From NCBI GenBank assembly GCA_035547695.1, contig DASZUK010000056.1:1-64000 (forward strand): a stretch of 64,000 nt of DNA, read 5' to 3'. A program made the translations under genes and the position numbers. Below are positions 1-7,407 of the stretch, piece by piece (within the stretch, counting starts at the first letter, position 1; each line of letters begins with the position of its first letter). This DNA is from DASZUK01 sp035547695 (GTDB lineage Bacteria > Actinomycetota > Acidimicrobiia > Acidimicrobiales > RAAP-2). Below the pieces are notes generated by a model. That model was not told the DNA's origin. It ran no database searches and worked only from the letters and a program-made list of their open reading frames with translations.

Positions 1-202
1 CGGCGAGCTGGTCAGGAGCGACCCTCGGGCGCCCCCGCGGGTTCCTGCGCCCCAGGCCCCGTCGCAGGACATAGTTGCGGATGGTTGGACCCGGGATGCC
101 CGTCCTCTCCTCGACCGCCCGGTAGGGCTCTCCCTCGACCATCGCCGCAATGGCGGCTTCGAGCTCCGACGGTCCCCAGGGACCTTTCACGCCACGGGGC
201 AC
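1..202 (-). CDS. HTH (psq/resolvase-like) DNA-binding protein, N-terminal part, runs off the window edge
   Basis: The reading frame opens with GTG at 202 and is still open at the left edge, giving 67 residues. AGGAGG lies 6 nt before the GTG, which fixes the start. Residues about 12-46 read as a compact helix-turn-helix: an amphipathic helix (ELEAAIAAMVEGE), a second helix (YRAVEERTG), the turn IPGP and a recognition-like helix TIRNYVLRRG, followed by a basic Arg-rich tail. The pattern resembles Pipsqueak-type or resolvase-type HTHs; that family call is inference. The SD is inside a short hairpin (CTCCT-GACC-AGGAG), so translation may be damped. What follows the HTH is outside the window, so it could be a regulator, a recombinase or a transposon protein. 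Confidence 0.6.
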   Translation of the reverse strand, partial: MPRGVKGPWGPSELEAAIAAMVEGEPYRAVEERTGIPGPTIRNYVLRRGLGRRNPRGRPRVAPDQLA

Positions 203-325
203 CAGACACCTCCTGGTCAGGAGCTGTCGCGGTCACCCCTTGAGGCCAAGGACGTTCAGCGACTCGAAAAAAACATCGACGCCCCGCCGGCCCGCACGCC
301 GTCCCGGGGAGGCCGGCACAGAGCG

Positions 326-362
326 CAGAACCGGGCGCTCAGAACCGGGCGCTCAGAACCGG
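326..362. repeat. 14-bp tandem repeat spanning the asd stop codon
   Basis: The unit cagaaccgggcgct occurs 2.6 times in a row. The copy nearest asd contains the last codons and the TGA stop of the gene (353-355 on the plus strand); the other copies lie just downstream. The rest of 203-352 holds the promoter region of the truncated HTH gene and no other recognisable feature. Confidence 0.85.
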
Positions 363-1369
363 ACGTCGAGCAGGGCTTCGGCGATCTGGACGGCGTTGAG
401 CGCGGCCCCCTTGCGGAGGTTGTCACCCACCACGAACAGGGCCAGCCCGCGGTCGGCCCGGCGGATGCGGCCCACGTAGGACGGATCGCGGCCGGCCGCG
501 GCCAGGGGGGTGGGCATGTCGGCCAGGGCCACGCCGGGGGCGGAGGCCAGCAGCTCCGTGGCCCGTTCCGGCGACAGGTCGTCGCGGAACTCGGCGACGA
601 TGGCCGCGGAGTGGCCGGTGAACACCGGGACGCGGACGCAGGTGCAGGTGACCGCCAGCTCGGGCAGCTCGAGGATCTTGCGGCTCTCGTTCCGGTACTT
701 CTGCTCCTCGTCGGTCTCCCCGGAGCCGTCGGCGGCCAGCTTGCCGGCGACCGGGAGGACGTTGTGGGCGATGGGGCCCGGGAACTTGTCGGCCGGCGGG
801 TAGTCGACGGCGGCGCCGTCGAAAGTCAGCTCCGCCGCGGCCCCCGCGGTCTTGGCCAACTGCTCGGCCAGCTCGGCGACGCCGGCCAGGCCGGCCCCGG
901 ACACCGCCTGGTAGGTGGCCACCACCATCCTGGTCAGCCCGGCCTCGTCGTGAAGGGGCTTGAGCACCGGCATGGCCACCATGGTGGTGCAGTTGGGGTT
1001 GGCCACGATGCCCTTCTTGATGTCGGCTAGGGCGTGCCGGTTGACCTCGGGGACTACCAGGGGCACGTCCGGGTCCATCCGCCAGGCGGAGGTGTTGTCC
1101 ACCACGACGGCGCCGGCGGCGGCCAGCCGCGGGGCCAGCTCCCGGGAGGCGGTGGCCCCGGTGGAGCAGAGGGCGATGTCGATGCCGGAGAAGTCGGCCG
1201 TCGCCGCGTCCTCGACCGGCACCTCGCCCCCGGCCCACGGCAGCCGCGTGCCGGCGGACCGGGCCGAGGCGAAGAACCGGACGTCGTCGGCCGGGAAGGC
1301 CCGGTCGACCAGGATGTCCCGCAGGACCCGGCCGACCTGGCCGGTGGCTCCGAACACACCGATGCGCAT
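353..1369 (-). CDS. asd: aspartate-semialdehyde dehydrogenase
   Basis: Catalyses NADPH-dependent reduction of aspartyl-4-phosphate to aspartate-4-semialdehyde, the shared step toward lysine, threonine and methionine. The 338-residue length is normal for the family. The N-terminus has the dinucleotide-binding GATGQVG at 7-13. The catalytic cysteine is Cys127 in VANPNCTTM, and the C-terminal half has the substrate-binding FTGHSA segment. It starts 21 nt after the lysC stop on the same strand, so lysC and asd are probably cotranscribed, as in many actinobacteria. The last codons and stop are copied in a tandem repeat downstream. Confidence 0.97.
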   Translation of the reverse strand: MRIGVFGATGQVGRVLRDILVDRAFPADDVRFFASARSAGTRLPWAGGEVPVEDAATADFSGIDIALCSTGATASRELAPRLAAAGAVVVDNTSAWRMDPDVPLVVPEVNRHALADIKKGIVANPNCTTMVAMPVLKPLHDEAGLTRMVVATYQAVSGAGLAGVAELAEQLAKTAGAAAELTFDGAAVDYPPADKFPGPIAHNVLPVAGKLAADGSGETDEEQKYRNESRKILELPELAVTCTCVRVPVFTGHSAAIVAEFRDDLSPERATELLASAPGVALADMPTPLAAAGRDPSYVGRIRRADRGLALFVVGDNLRKGAALNAVQIAEALLDVRF

Positions 1370-1390
1370 GGGACCAATTAAAGCGGGGCG

Positions 1391-1861
1391 TCAGAGCTCG
1401 AAGGCGCGGTGCAGGGACCGGACCGCCTGCTCCACCTCGGCGGTGCGGACCATGGCGGAGATCCGGATGGTGGAGGTGGAGATCATGTCGATGTTGATGC
1501 CGTCGGCCGCCAGGGTCTCGAACATGGTGGCGGTGACCCCGGGGTTGGACTTCATGCCGGCGCCGATCAGGGACACCCGGGCGACGTCGTCGTCGAAGGT
1601 CACCCCGGTGGCCCCGAGCTCGCCGGCCAGGGACTCGGCCACCTCCACCGAGGTGGCCAGGTCCAGCTTGGGGACGGTGAACGAGATGTCGGTGGTGCCG
1701 TGCAGGGAGGTGTTCTGGACGATCATGTCCACGTTGACCGACCGGTCGGCCAGGGCGCGGAACAGCCGGGCCGCCAGGCCGGGGCGGTCGGGCACGCCGG
1801 CGACGGTGACCTTGGCCTCCGAGGTGTCGTGGCTGACGGCGGTCACGATGGCCTGTTCCAT
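1391..1861 (-). CDS. lysC: aspartate kinase beta subunit (internal start within lysC)
   Basis: An ATG at codon 247 of lysC is preceded by AGGAGG with an 8-nt spacer, a near-ideal ribosome binding site inside the coding sequence. Translation from it gives a 156-residue polypeptide made of the two ACT regulatory domains only. Corynebacterium glutamicum and Bacillus subtilis are known to make such alpha2beta2 aspartokinases from one gene, and the beta start here (MEQAIVTAV) falls at the equivalent place. Use of the start in vivo is inferred from the sequence. Confidence 0.8.
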   Translation of the reverse strand: MEQAIVTAVSHDTSEAKVTVAGVPDRPGLAARLFRALADRSVNVDMIVQNTSLHGTTDISFTVPKLDLATSVEVAESLAGELGATGVTFDDDVARVSLIGAGMKSNPGVTATMFETLAADGINIDMISTSTIRISAMVRTAEVEQAVRSLHRAFEL

Positions 1862-2599
1862 TGACGGATCCTCCTCTACGACCCAGGTGCCGGGCTCCCA
1901 GGTGAAGCTGGAGCGGACGTGCAGCGGCACGTGGTGGTTGCGGGCGAACTCGACCGACCGGAGCTGCAGCACCCGGCCGCCGGTGGCGGCGATCTCCAGC
2001 ATCTCCTCGAAGCTGATCCGCGACACCCGATGGGCGTCGGGCACCACCCGGGGGTCGGCGCTGAAGACGCCGGTGACGTCGGTGTAGATCTCGCAGGCCT
2101 CGGCGCCGAGGACGGCGGCCAGGGCGACGGCGGTGGTGTCCGAACCGCCACGGCCGAGGGTGGTCACGTCGCGGTCGGTGGACACCCCCTGGAAGCCGGC
2201 GACGACCGGGACCACCCCGTCGGCCAGGGCGGCCCGGAGCCGGTCGGCCCGGATCTCCAGGATCTTGGCCCGGGTGTGGTCCGTGTCGGTGACGATGCCG
2301 GCCTGGCTGCCGGTGAACGACGCCGCCGGGACCCCGAGGTCGGCCAGGGCCATGCACAGCAGCGACATGGAGATGCGCTCGCCGGAGCTGACGAGCATGT
2401 CGAGCTCGCGGGGCGGCTGGACGGTGCTGACGTCGTCGGCCAGCCGGATCAGCTCGTCGGTGGTCTTGCCCATGGCGCTGACCACCACGACCACGTCGTA
2501 CCCGGACCGCCGGGTGCGGGCGACGTGGTCGGCGACGGCCCGGATGCGGTCGGCGTCACCGACGGAGGTGCCGCCGAACTTCTGGACCAGCAGCGGCAC
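1391..2599 (-). CDS. lysC: aspartate kinase, alpha subunit / full length
   Basis: Phosphorylates L-aspartate, the first step of the aspartate amino-acid pathway. The protein has 402 residues: the amino-acid kinase domain starts at once with VQKFGGTSVG (Lys7 is the phosphate-binding lysine), and two ACT domains occupy about residues 255-402 for feedback control by lysine and/or threonine. Start is GTG at 2599, two bases after the stop of the upstream binding-protein gene, so translation is probably coupled; no strong SD is seen. An in-frame Met at codon 247 has its own perfect SD and gives the beta subunit. asd follows. Confidence 0.96.
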   Translation of the reverse strand: MPLLVQKFGGTSVGDADRIRAVADHVARTRRSGYDVVVVVSAMGKTTDELIRLADDVSTVQPPRELDMLVSSGERISMSLLCMALADLGVPAASFTGSQAGIVTDTDHTRAKILEIRADRLRAALADGVVPVVAGFQGVSTDRDVTTLGRGGSDTTAVALAAVLGAEACEIYTDVTGVFSADPRVVPDAHRVSRISFEEMLEIAATGGRVLQLRSVEFARNHHVPLHVRSSFTWEPGTWVVEEDPSMEQAIVTAVSHDTSEAKVTVAGVPDRPGLAARLFRALADRSVNVDMIVQNTSLHGTTDISFTVPKLDLATSVEVAESLAGELGATGVTFDDDVARVSLIGAGMKSNPGVTATMFETLAADGINIDMISTSTIRISAMVRTAEVEQAVRSLHRAFEL

Positions 2600-2601
2600 G
2601 T

Positions 2602-3804
2602 TCAGGAGGTCTGGTACCCGTTGGCCGACGCCCAGGTCGGGTCGACCTTGTACCGGCCTGTCTCGCTGATGTCGAGGATCACCACCGGTGGGTTCTCCCG
2701 GTTGCCGGTCTTCGGCTCGGCGGTGGTCACGCCGGTGATCCCCTCGAACCCTGTCGTGGCGGCCAGCGCGGCCCGCACCTTGGCCCCGTAGGGCTGGTGG
2801 GTGTGGGTGACGGCCGCGGCCCAGATGTTGACGGAGTCGTACACGAACGCGCCCCAGGTGCCGGGCGCCTTGTGGAACTTGGCCCGGTAGGCGGCCACGT
2901 AGGCGGCCCCGCCGGGCAGCTCGGTGGCGCTGGGCACGCCGCTGTTGAGGCACGCCGACGCCGGCCCTGTGCCGGCGGCCTGCACGAAGCTGGGGCCCTG
3001 GGCGGCCAGGTCGACGAAGCAGCGGCCGGCGACGTGCTGTGTGTACAGCGCCTTGGCCACCGCGCCGGCCTGCGGCCCGTACATGGCCAGGTACACCACG
3101 TCGGCCGGGCTGGCGGTGACCGCGGCGACCGCCGTGGCGACTGTGGCGGCCGCTGTCGGGGACACGGACTGGTCGACCGGCACCGTCAGCCCGTCGCCCT
3201 GCAGGAGGCCGACCAACTGGCTGGCGATGCCGGCGGTGTAGGTGGAGGGGTCGTAGAGGACGTCGACGGAGTGGGCGCCCATTGTGTGGGCGATGGCTGT
3301 CGCCTCCACCGGGGCGATCTGGGTCACCATCGGCTGGGTGGTGATGCCGAAGCCCTCGGTGTTGGTGGCCGACGTCATCCGCAGGATGGACAGGCCGGCG
3401 GCCCGGTAGACCGGCAGTGCGGTGACGCCGACGGCGGAGTTGAACGGCCCGACGACGGCGGCGGCCCGCTTCGCGATGGCCTTCCGGGCGGCCGCCGGGC
3501 CCTTGGCGGGCTTGGCAGCGTCGTCGACCGCCACGATCTTCACCTGGCGGCCCAGTACCCCGCCGCGGGCGTTGAGGCGGGCCACCGCCAACTGGCCGCC
3601 GCGGACCATGTCGGTCCCGGTGGACGCCTGTGTGCCGGTCAACGGGCCTTCGACCGCCACCGTCAGCGGCCCCGTGGCGGGGGGTCCCTTGGGAGCGGCG
3701 CCGGCCGGCGTGGACGCCACCGTCGACACCACCGTGGGCGCCACGACGGCGGCGGCCAACAGCGCCGCGACGGTCAGCAGCCCAAGGCTCTGGAGTTTTT
3801 GCAT
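2602..3804 (-). CDS. ABC transporter periplasmic (LivK-type) amino-acid binding protein
   Basis: A 400-residue secreted binding protein of the branched-chain amino-acid/amide (type I periplasmic fold) family. The first 37 residues are a Sec signal peptide: MQKLQSLG, a long hydrophobic stretch, then an Ala-rich cleavage region. The mature part has hallmarks such as VAVEGPLTGTQASTGTDMVRG, VKIVAVDDAAKP, AAVVGPFNS and a Cys pair near the C-terminus. No permease or ATPase is adjacent; instead lysC begins 2 nt after its stop. Start is ATG at 3804 with a TAGGGT -10 box 5 nt upstream, suggesting a leaderless mRNA. Ligand unknown; linkage to lysC hints at an amino acid of the aspartate family. Confidence 0.85.
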   Translation of the reverse strand: MQKLQSLGLLTVAALLAAAVVAPTVVSTVASTPAGAAPKGPPATGPLTVAVEGPLTGTQASTGTDMVRGGQLAVARLNARGGVLGRQVKIVAVDDAAKPAKGPAAARKAIAKRAAAVVGPFNSAVGVTALPVYRAAGLSILRMTSATNTEGFGITTQPMVTQIAPVEATAIAHTMGAHSVDVLYDPSTYTAGIASQLVGLLQGDGLTVPVDQSVSPTAAATVATAVAAVTASPADVVYLAMYGPQAGAVAKALYTQHVAGRCFVDLAAQGPSFVQAAGTGPASACLNSGVPSATELPGGAAYVAAYRAKFHKAPGTWGAFVYDSVNIWAAAVTHTHQPYGAKVRAALAATTGFEGITGVTTAEPKTGNRENPPVVILDISETGRYKVDPTWASANGYQTS

Positions 3805-3809
3805 GCCAC

Positions 3810-3815
3810 ACCCTA
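3810..3815 (-). promoter_or_regulatory. -10 box (TAGGGT), leaderless promoter of the binding-protein/lysC/asd operon
   Basis: TAGGGT ends 5 nt before the ATG at 3804, placing the expected transcription start on or next to the start codon. Confidence 0.5.
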
Positions 3816-3880
3816 ACCGGGCCGCCCCGGAGCGCCTGGCCAACCGGCAGCCGCCCGATGGCCGGCCCGCCGCCGCCGCC

Positions 3881-4009
3881 GGCCCGGGCGGGAGCGGTCG
3901 GCCCGGACGGGGAGCGGCCGGCCCGGACGGGAACGACCGGCCGCGCGTCGGTCCGGCGCGCGGTCGGCGCGGACGGGGAGCGGCCGGCGCGGACGGGAGC
4001 GGTCGGCGG
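3881..4009. repeat. Divergent-promoter region filled by degenerate 19-20-bp repeats
   Basis: Between the divergent binding-protein and cyclophilin genes, variants of ggcccggacggggagcggcc recur five times (about 3881, 3900, 3920, 3966, 3986) with a degraded stretch in the middle. No protein is encoded. It may be a neutral slippage product or a multi-site operator. Confidence 0.7.
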
Positions 4010-4016
4010 GTGCAGG

Positions 4017-4022
4017 TAGGGT
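4017..4022 (+). promoter_or_regulatory. -10 box (TAGGGT) of the cyclophilin genes
   Basis: TAGGGT ends 8 nt before the GTG at 4031; its TAGGGTGT core is the same as that of the divergent gene at 3804. Confidence 0.5.
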
Positions 4023-4030
4023 GTCGGGCC

Positions 4031-4876
4031 GTGCCCAGCGAGAAGCGTGCCCGCCAGCGTGCGGCTCGAGACCTGAAGAAAGCGGCCGAGGCCAAGCGGG
4101 TCCGGCGCAAGAAGCTGCTCCGGAACTCCCTCATCGTCGGCGGCCTGGCCGTCGTGGTGGTGGGATCGGTGCTGTTGATCAACCAACCCTGGTCCCACTC
4201 GTCGGCCACCACCACGACGACGTCGGCCAAGTCCTCCACGACGACGTCGTCATCGACCACCACGACCGCGGCCACAGCCGAGGACGCCGCCGCCCAGAAG
4301 GCGGCGGACGCCGCGGCCACCGCGGCGGGGTGCCCGGCCGACCCGAAGACGCGGGTCAACACGCTCACCTGGTCGTCGCCGCCGGCCATGACCATCGACA
4401 CGTCGAAGACCTACACGGCCACAGTGAAGACGACGGCGGGCACATTCACCATCACCCTGGACGCCAAGCAGGCTCCGGAGACCGTCAACAGCTTCGTGTT
4501 CCTGGCCAACCAGAACTACTTCCACTGCGTGACCTTCCACCGGGTCGTCCCCGGGTTCATGGACCAGACCGGCGACCCCACCGGCACCGGCAGCGGGGGC
4601 CCCGGCTACCAGTTCGCCAACGAGAACCTGCCGCAGAAGTACGCCACCGGCGACGTGGCCATGGCCAACTCCGGCGCGAACACCAACGGGAGCCAGTTCT
4701 TCGTCATCGTCCCCGGCGGGGCCACACAGTTGAAGCCGACATACTCACTGTTCGGCCACGTCACCAAGGGTATGACAGTGGTCGAGAAGATCAACTCGGA
4801 GGGGAACCCGACAACAAACGGGGTGCCGCCGAAGGTGACGCAGCGGATCCTGTCCGTGACCGTCCACACAACCTGA
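4031..4876 (+). CDS. membrane-anchored peptidyl-prolyl cis-trans isomerase (cyclophilin)
   Basis: 281 residues. A very basic cytoplasmic N-terminus (residues 1-31, rich in Lys and Arg) leads into one transmembrane helix (about 34-50), a Thr/Ser-rich linker (57-85) and a cyclophilin domain from about residue 125. The domain retains the signatures FHRVVPGFMDQTGDP and NTNGSQFFV. It should catalyse proline isomerisation of exported proteins on the outer face of the membrane. GTG at 4031 is chosen because it precedes the basic/TM segment and follows a -10 box. A second cyclophilin follows 47 bp downstream, so this is a tandem pair with different locations. Confidence 0.92.
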   Translation: MPSEKRARQRAARDLKKAAEAKRVRRKKLLRNSLIVGGLAVVVVGSVLLINQPWSHSSATTTTTSAKSSTTTSSSTTTTAATAEDAAAQKAADAAATAAGCPADPKTRVNTLTWSSPPAMTIDTSKTYTATVKTTAGTFTITLDAKQAPETVNSFVFLANQNYFHCVTFHRVVPGFMDQTGDPTGTGSGGPGYQFANENLPQKYATGDVAMANSGANTNGSQFFVIVPGGATQLKPTYSLFGHVTKGMTVVEKINSEGNPTTNGVPPKVTQRILSVTVHTT

Positions 4877-4923
4877 GCCGACCGACCCCAGCCACCGACC
4901 ACACACCGAGCCGAGGAGCCCGC

Positions 4924-5475
4924 ATGTCCCAGGAGATCCCCGCCGCCGACGGGTCCAGCCCGAAGCGCCAGACGTTCGACGCCGAACCGCCGATGGTGAT
5001 CGACCCAGAGAAGCGGTACACGGCCACCATGGTGACGTCCAAGGGCACCATGGTCATCGAGCTGGACGCGGTCGGTGCGCCGAAGACGGTCAACAACTTC
5101 GTGTTCCTGTCCCGGTTCCACTACTACGACGGCGTCGTCTTCCACCGGATCATCCCCGGGTTCGTCATCCAGGGCGGCGACCCCGAGGGGACCGGCCGGG
5201 GCGGACCGGGCTACCGGTTCGCCGACGAGCTGCCCAAGCCGGGCCGCTACCAGATCGGGTCGCTGGCCATGGCCAACGCCGGGCCGAACACCAACGGCAG
5301 CCAGTTCTTCATCATCAGCGGCCCCGACGGGGCCGCCCTGCCCCCGCAGTACTCCCTGTTCGGCTCCGTGGTGTCCGGCGGTGACGTCGTCCAGGCCATC
5401 GAGGCCGTGGGCACCCGGTCGGGCAGCCCCACCGAGCGCGTCGTCATCGAGGCGGTCACCGTCGAAGAGAAGTAG
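4924..5475 (+). CDS. cytoplasmic peptidyl-prolyl cis-trans isomerase (cyclophilin)
   Basis: 183 residues with no signal or membrane segment. The cyclophilin fold covers about residues 35-182 and includes FHRIIPGFVIQGGDP and GPNTNGSQFFI, the catalytic and peptide-binding motifs (Arg and Phe/Gln residues intact). Start ATG at 4924 has AGGAG 6 nt upstream. It is likely cotranscribed with the membrane-anchored paralogue and is the cytoplasmic member of the pair. Confidence 0.93.
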   Translation: MSQEIPAADGSSPKRQTFDAEPPMVIDPEKRYTATMVTSKGTMVIELDAVGAPKTVNNFVFLSRFHYYDGVVFHRIIPGFVIQGGDPEGTGRGGPGYRFADELPKPGRYQIGSLAMANAGPNTNGSQFFIISGPDGAALPPQYSLFGSVVSGGDVVQAIEAVGTRSGSPTERVVIEAVTVEEK

Positions 5476-5548
5476 CCGCCCGGGGCGCTACTGTTCGCTC
5501 CGTCGGCGGGCGGAGGGCCCGGGAAGTGACCGGGGAACGGAGGGACCG

Positions 5549-5737
5549 GTGCGACGACACTGGGCCCGTTGGCTGTTCGCCATCCCGGTGTTCTGCGCGG
5601 TGTGGGCCCCGCTCTACGCCCGGACCACCCCCCGGCTGGGGCCGTTCCCGTTCGTCATCTGGTTCCAGTTCGCCACCGTGGTGATCGGCAGCCTGGTGGC
5701 CTGGGTCGCCTACCTCGCGGACCGGGGGAAGCCGTGA
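5549..5737 (+). CDS. DUF3311 small membrane protein, symporter partner
   Basis: 62 residues with two hydrophobic helices (about 5-22 and 33-55), matching the DUF3311 family that precedes sodium:solute symporters of the MctP type. GTG at 5549 follows GGAGG with 6-nt spacing. Its stop overlaps the symporter start by GTGA, so the two are translationally coupled. Role in the symporter is unknown in the family; probably an accessory subunit. Confidence 0.85.
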   Translation: MRRHWARWLFAIPVFCAVWAPLYARTTPRLGPFPFVIWFQFATVVIGSLVAWVAYLADRGKP

Positions 5738-7320
5738 CGGCCACTGCACCTCTGGGCGCCCTGACGGGCACCGTCTTCCCCTCCGAACTGGCCATGTTCG
5801 TCGGCCTGTTCGCCGTGGTGGTGGTCATCGGCCTGTTCGCCTCCCGGTGGCGCCGCGGGGACCTGGAGCAGCTTGACGAGTGGGGCCTGGCCGGCCGGCG
5901 GTTCGGGGGGTTCGTGTCCTGGTTCCTGCAGGGCGGCAGCATCTACACGACCTACTCGTTCATCGCGGTGCCGGCGCTGGTGTTCGGCAAGGGGGTGATC
6001 GGGTTCTACGCGCTGCCGTACCTGGTGCTGGCCTACCTGGTCATGTACCTCACGGTCCCCCGGCTGTGGACGCTGGCCCGGGACCGCAACTACGTGACGG
6101 CGTCGGACTTCGTGAAGGACCGGTTCGGCAGCCGGCCGCTGGCCGTCGTGATCGCCCTCACCGGCATCGTGGCCATGGTGCCGTACGTGGCGCTGCAGGT
6201 GTACGGCATCGAGATCTGCCTGTCCCAGATCGGCGTCCCCGTGGAGGCCGCCCTCATCGTGGCCACGACGGTGCTGGCCCTGATCACCTACGTGAGCGGC
6301 CTGCGGGCGGCGGCCCTCATCGCCATGGCCAAGGACGTGCTCATCTGGACGACGGTGCTGGTGGCGGTGGTGTACATCCCGATCCGGCTGGGCGGGTACA
6401 CCCACATCTTCCACGCGGTGCCGCCGTCGCAGATGGCACTGCCGCACAGCGAGTACCTCGGATTCTCCACCCTGGCCATCGGGTCGGCGCTGGCCCTGTA
6501 CCTGTACCCCCACACCTTCACCGGGTCCCTCAGCTCCTCCGCCACCCGGGTCAGCCGGCTGAACGCGGCCACCCTGCCGGTGTACACGATCATGCTGGGC
6601 CTGCTGGCCCTGCTGGGGTACATGGGCATCGCCGCCGGGGTGCAGCCGGACGCCCACTACGGCGCCAACGTGGTGGTGCCGGCCCTGTTCCAGCAACTGT
6701 TCCCACACTGGTTCGCCGGGTTCGCCCTGGCGGCCGTGGCCATCGGCGCCCTGGTGCCGGCGTCGGTGATGTCCATCGCGGCCGGCAGCCTGTTCGGTCG
6801 GAACGTCTACGGGGAGATCGTGGCCGGCGCCAAGGCGTGGCAGTTCCGCCGGCAGGCCGGCGCGGCGCCGCGGGCGGTCTCCGAGGAGGTGGCCTGGGGC
6901 GCGGACCCGACGGTGAAGCGGGAGACCGGCATGGCCAAGGGGGCGTCGTTCGTCATCAAGTTCCTGGGCGTCGGGTTCATCCTGGCGGTCCCGGCCACGT
7001 TCGTCATCAACTTCCAGTTGGCCGGCGGGGTGTGGATCGTCCAGACCCTGCCAGCGGTGTTCCTGGCCCCGTTCCTGCCCTGGCTGGACCGGCGGGCCGT
7101 CCTGGCCGGCTGGGCGGTGGGGATGGCCTGGGGCACCTACCTGCTGGTGGACGCCCACTTCGCGTCGTCCACCGTCACACTGTCGATCTTCGGCGACCAC
7201 CTCGGGATGTACATGGGAGTGCCCACCGCCTGCGCCAACCTCCTGGTCGCCCTGGGCGGCAGTGCCGCCGTCGCCGTCTTCCGCCGGGTCCGGCGGGCCG
7301 GCGTCCCCGCGGCCGGCTGA
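5734..7320 (+). CDS. sodium:solute symporter (SSS family, MctP-like)
   Basis: A 528-residue integral membrane transporter with about 12-13 hydrophobic segments. Family features include the early DEWGLAGRRFGGF loop, GSIYTTYSF in the first core helix, and YVALQVYGIE. The coupled DUF3311 gene is typical of monocarboxylate permeases of the MctP type, so short-chain organic or amino acids are plausible substrates; the exact substrate cannot be read. GTG at 5734 is chosen by the 4-bp overlap with the upstream stop. Confidence 0.9.
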   Translation: MTATAPLGALTGTVFPSELAMFVGLFAVVVVIGLFASRWRRGDLEQLDEWGLAGRRFGGFVSWFLQGGSIYTTYSFIAVPALVFGKGVIGFYALPYLVLAYLVMYLTVPRLWTLARDRNYVTASDFVKDRFGSRPLAVVIALTGIVAMVPYVALQVYGIEICLSQIGVPVEAALIVATTVLALITYVSGLRAAALIAMAKDVLIWTTVLVAVVYIPIRLGGYTHIFHAVPPSQMALPHSEYLGFSTLAIGSALALYLYPHTFTGSLSSSATRVSRLNAATLPVYTIMLGLLALLGYMGIAAGVQPDAHYGANVVVPALFQQLFPHWFAGFALAAVAIGALVPASVMSIAAGSLFGRNVYGEIVAGAKAWQFRRQAGAAPRAVSEEVAWGADPTVKRETGMAKGASFVIKFLGVGFILAVPATFVINFQLAGGVWIVQTLPAVFLAPFLPWLDRRAVLAGWAVGMAWGTYLLVDAHFASSTVTLSIFGDHLGMYMGVPTACANLLVALGGSAAVAVFRRVRRAGVPAAG

Positions 7321-7407
7321 CCGCCGCCCGGTTGATCCCGGCGTCGCCGGCTGGTCCCGTCGCCCGGTCTGGTCCCGGCGGTCGGCGGTCGGCGGCCACC
7401 CGCCGGC

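Noticed and set aside
267..273. Rho-independent terminator at the A7/T7 tract
   Set aside because: No stable stem directly precedes the T-run on the minus strand.
423..2357. Very long open frame opposite or within asd/lysC
   Set aside because: It is a GC-rich shadow frame full of Arg/Gly/Pro/His with no domain, overlapping two clear enzymes.
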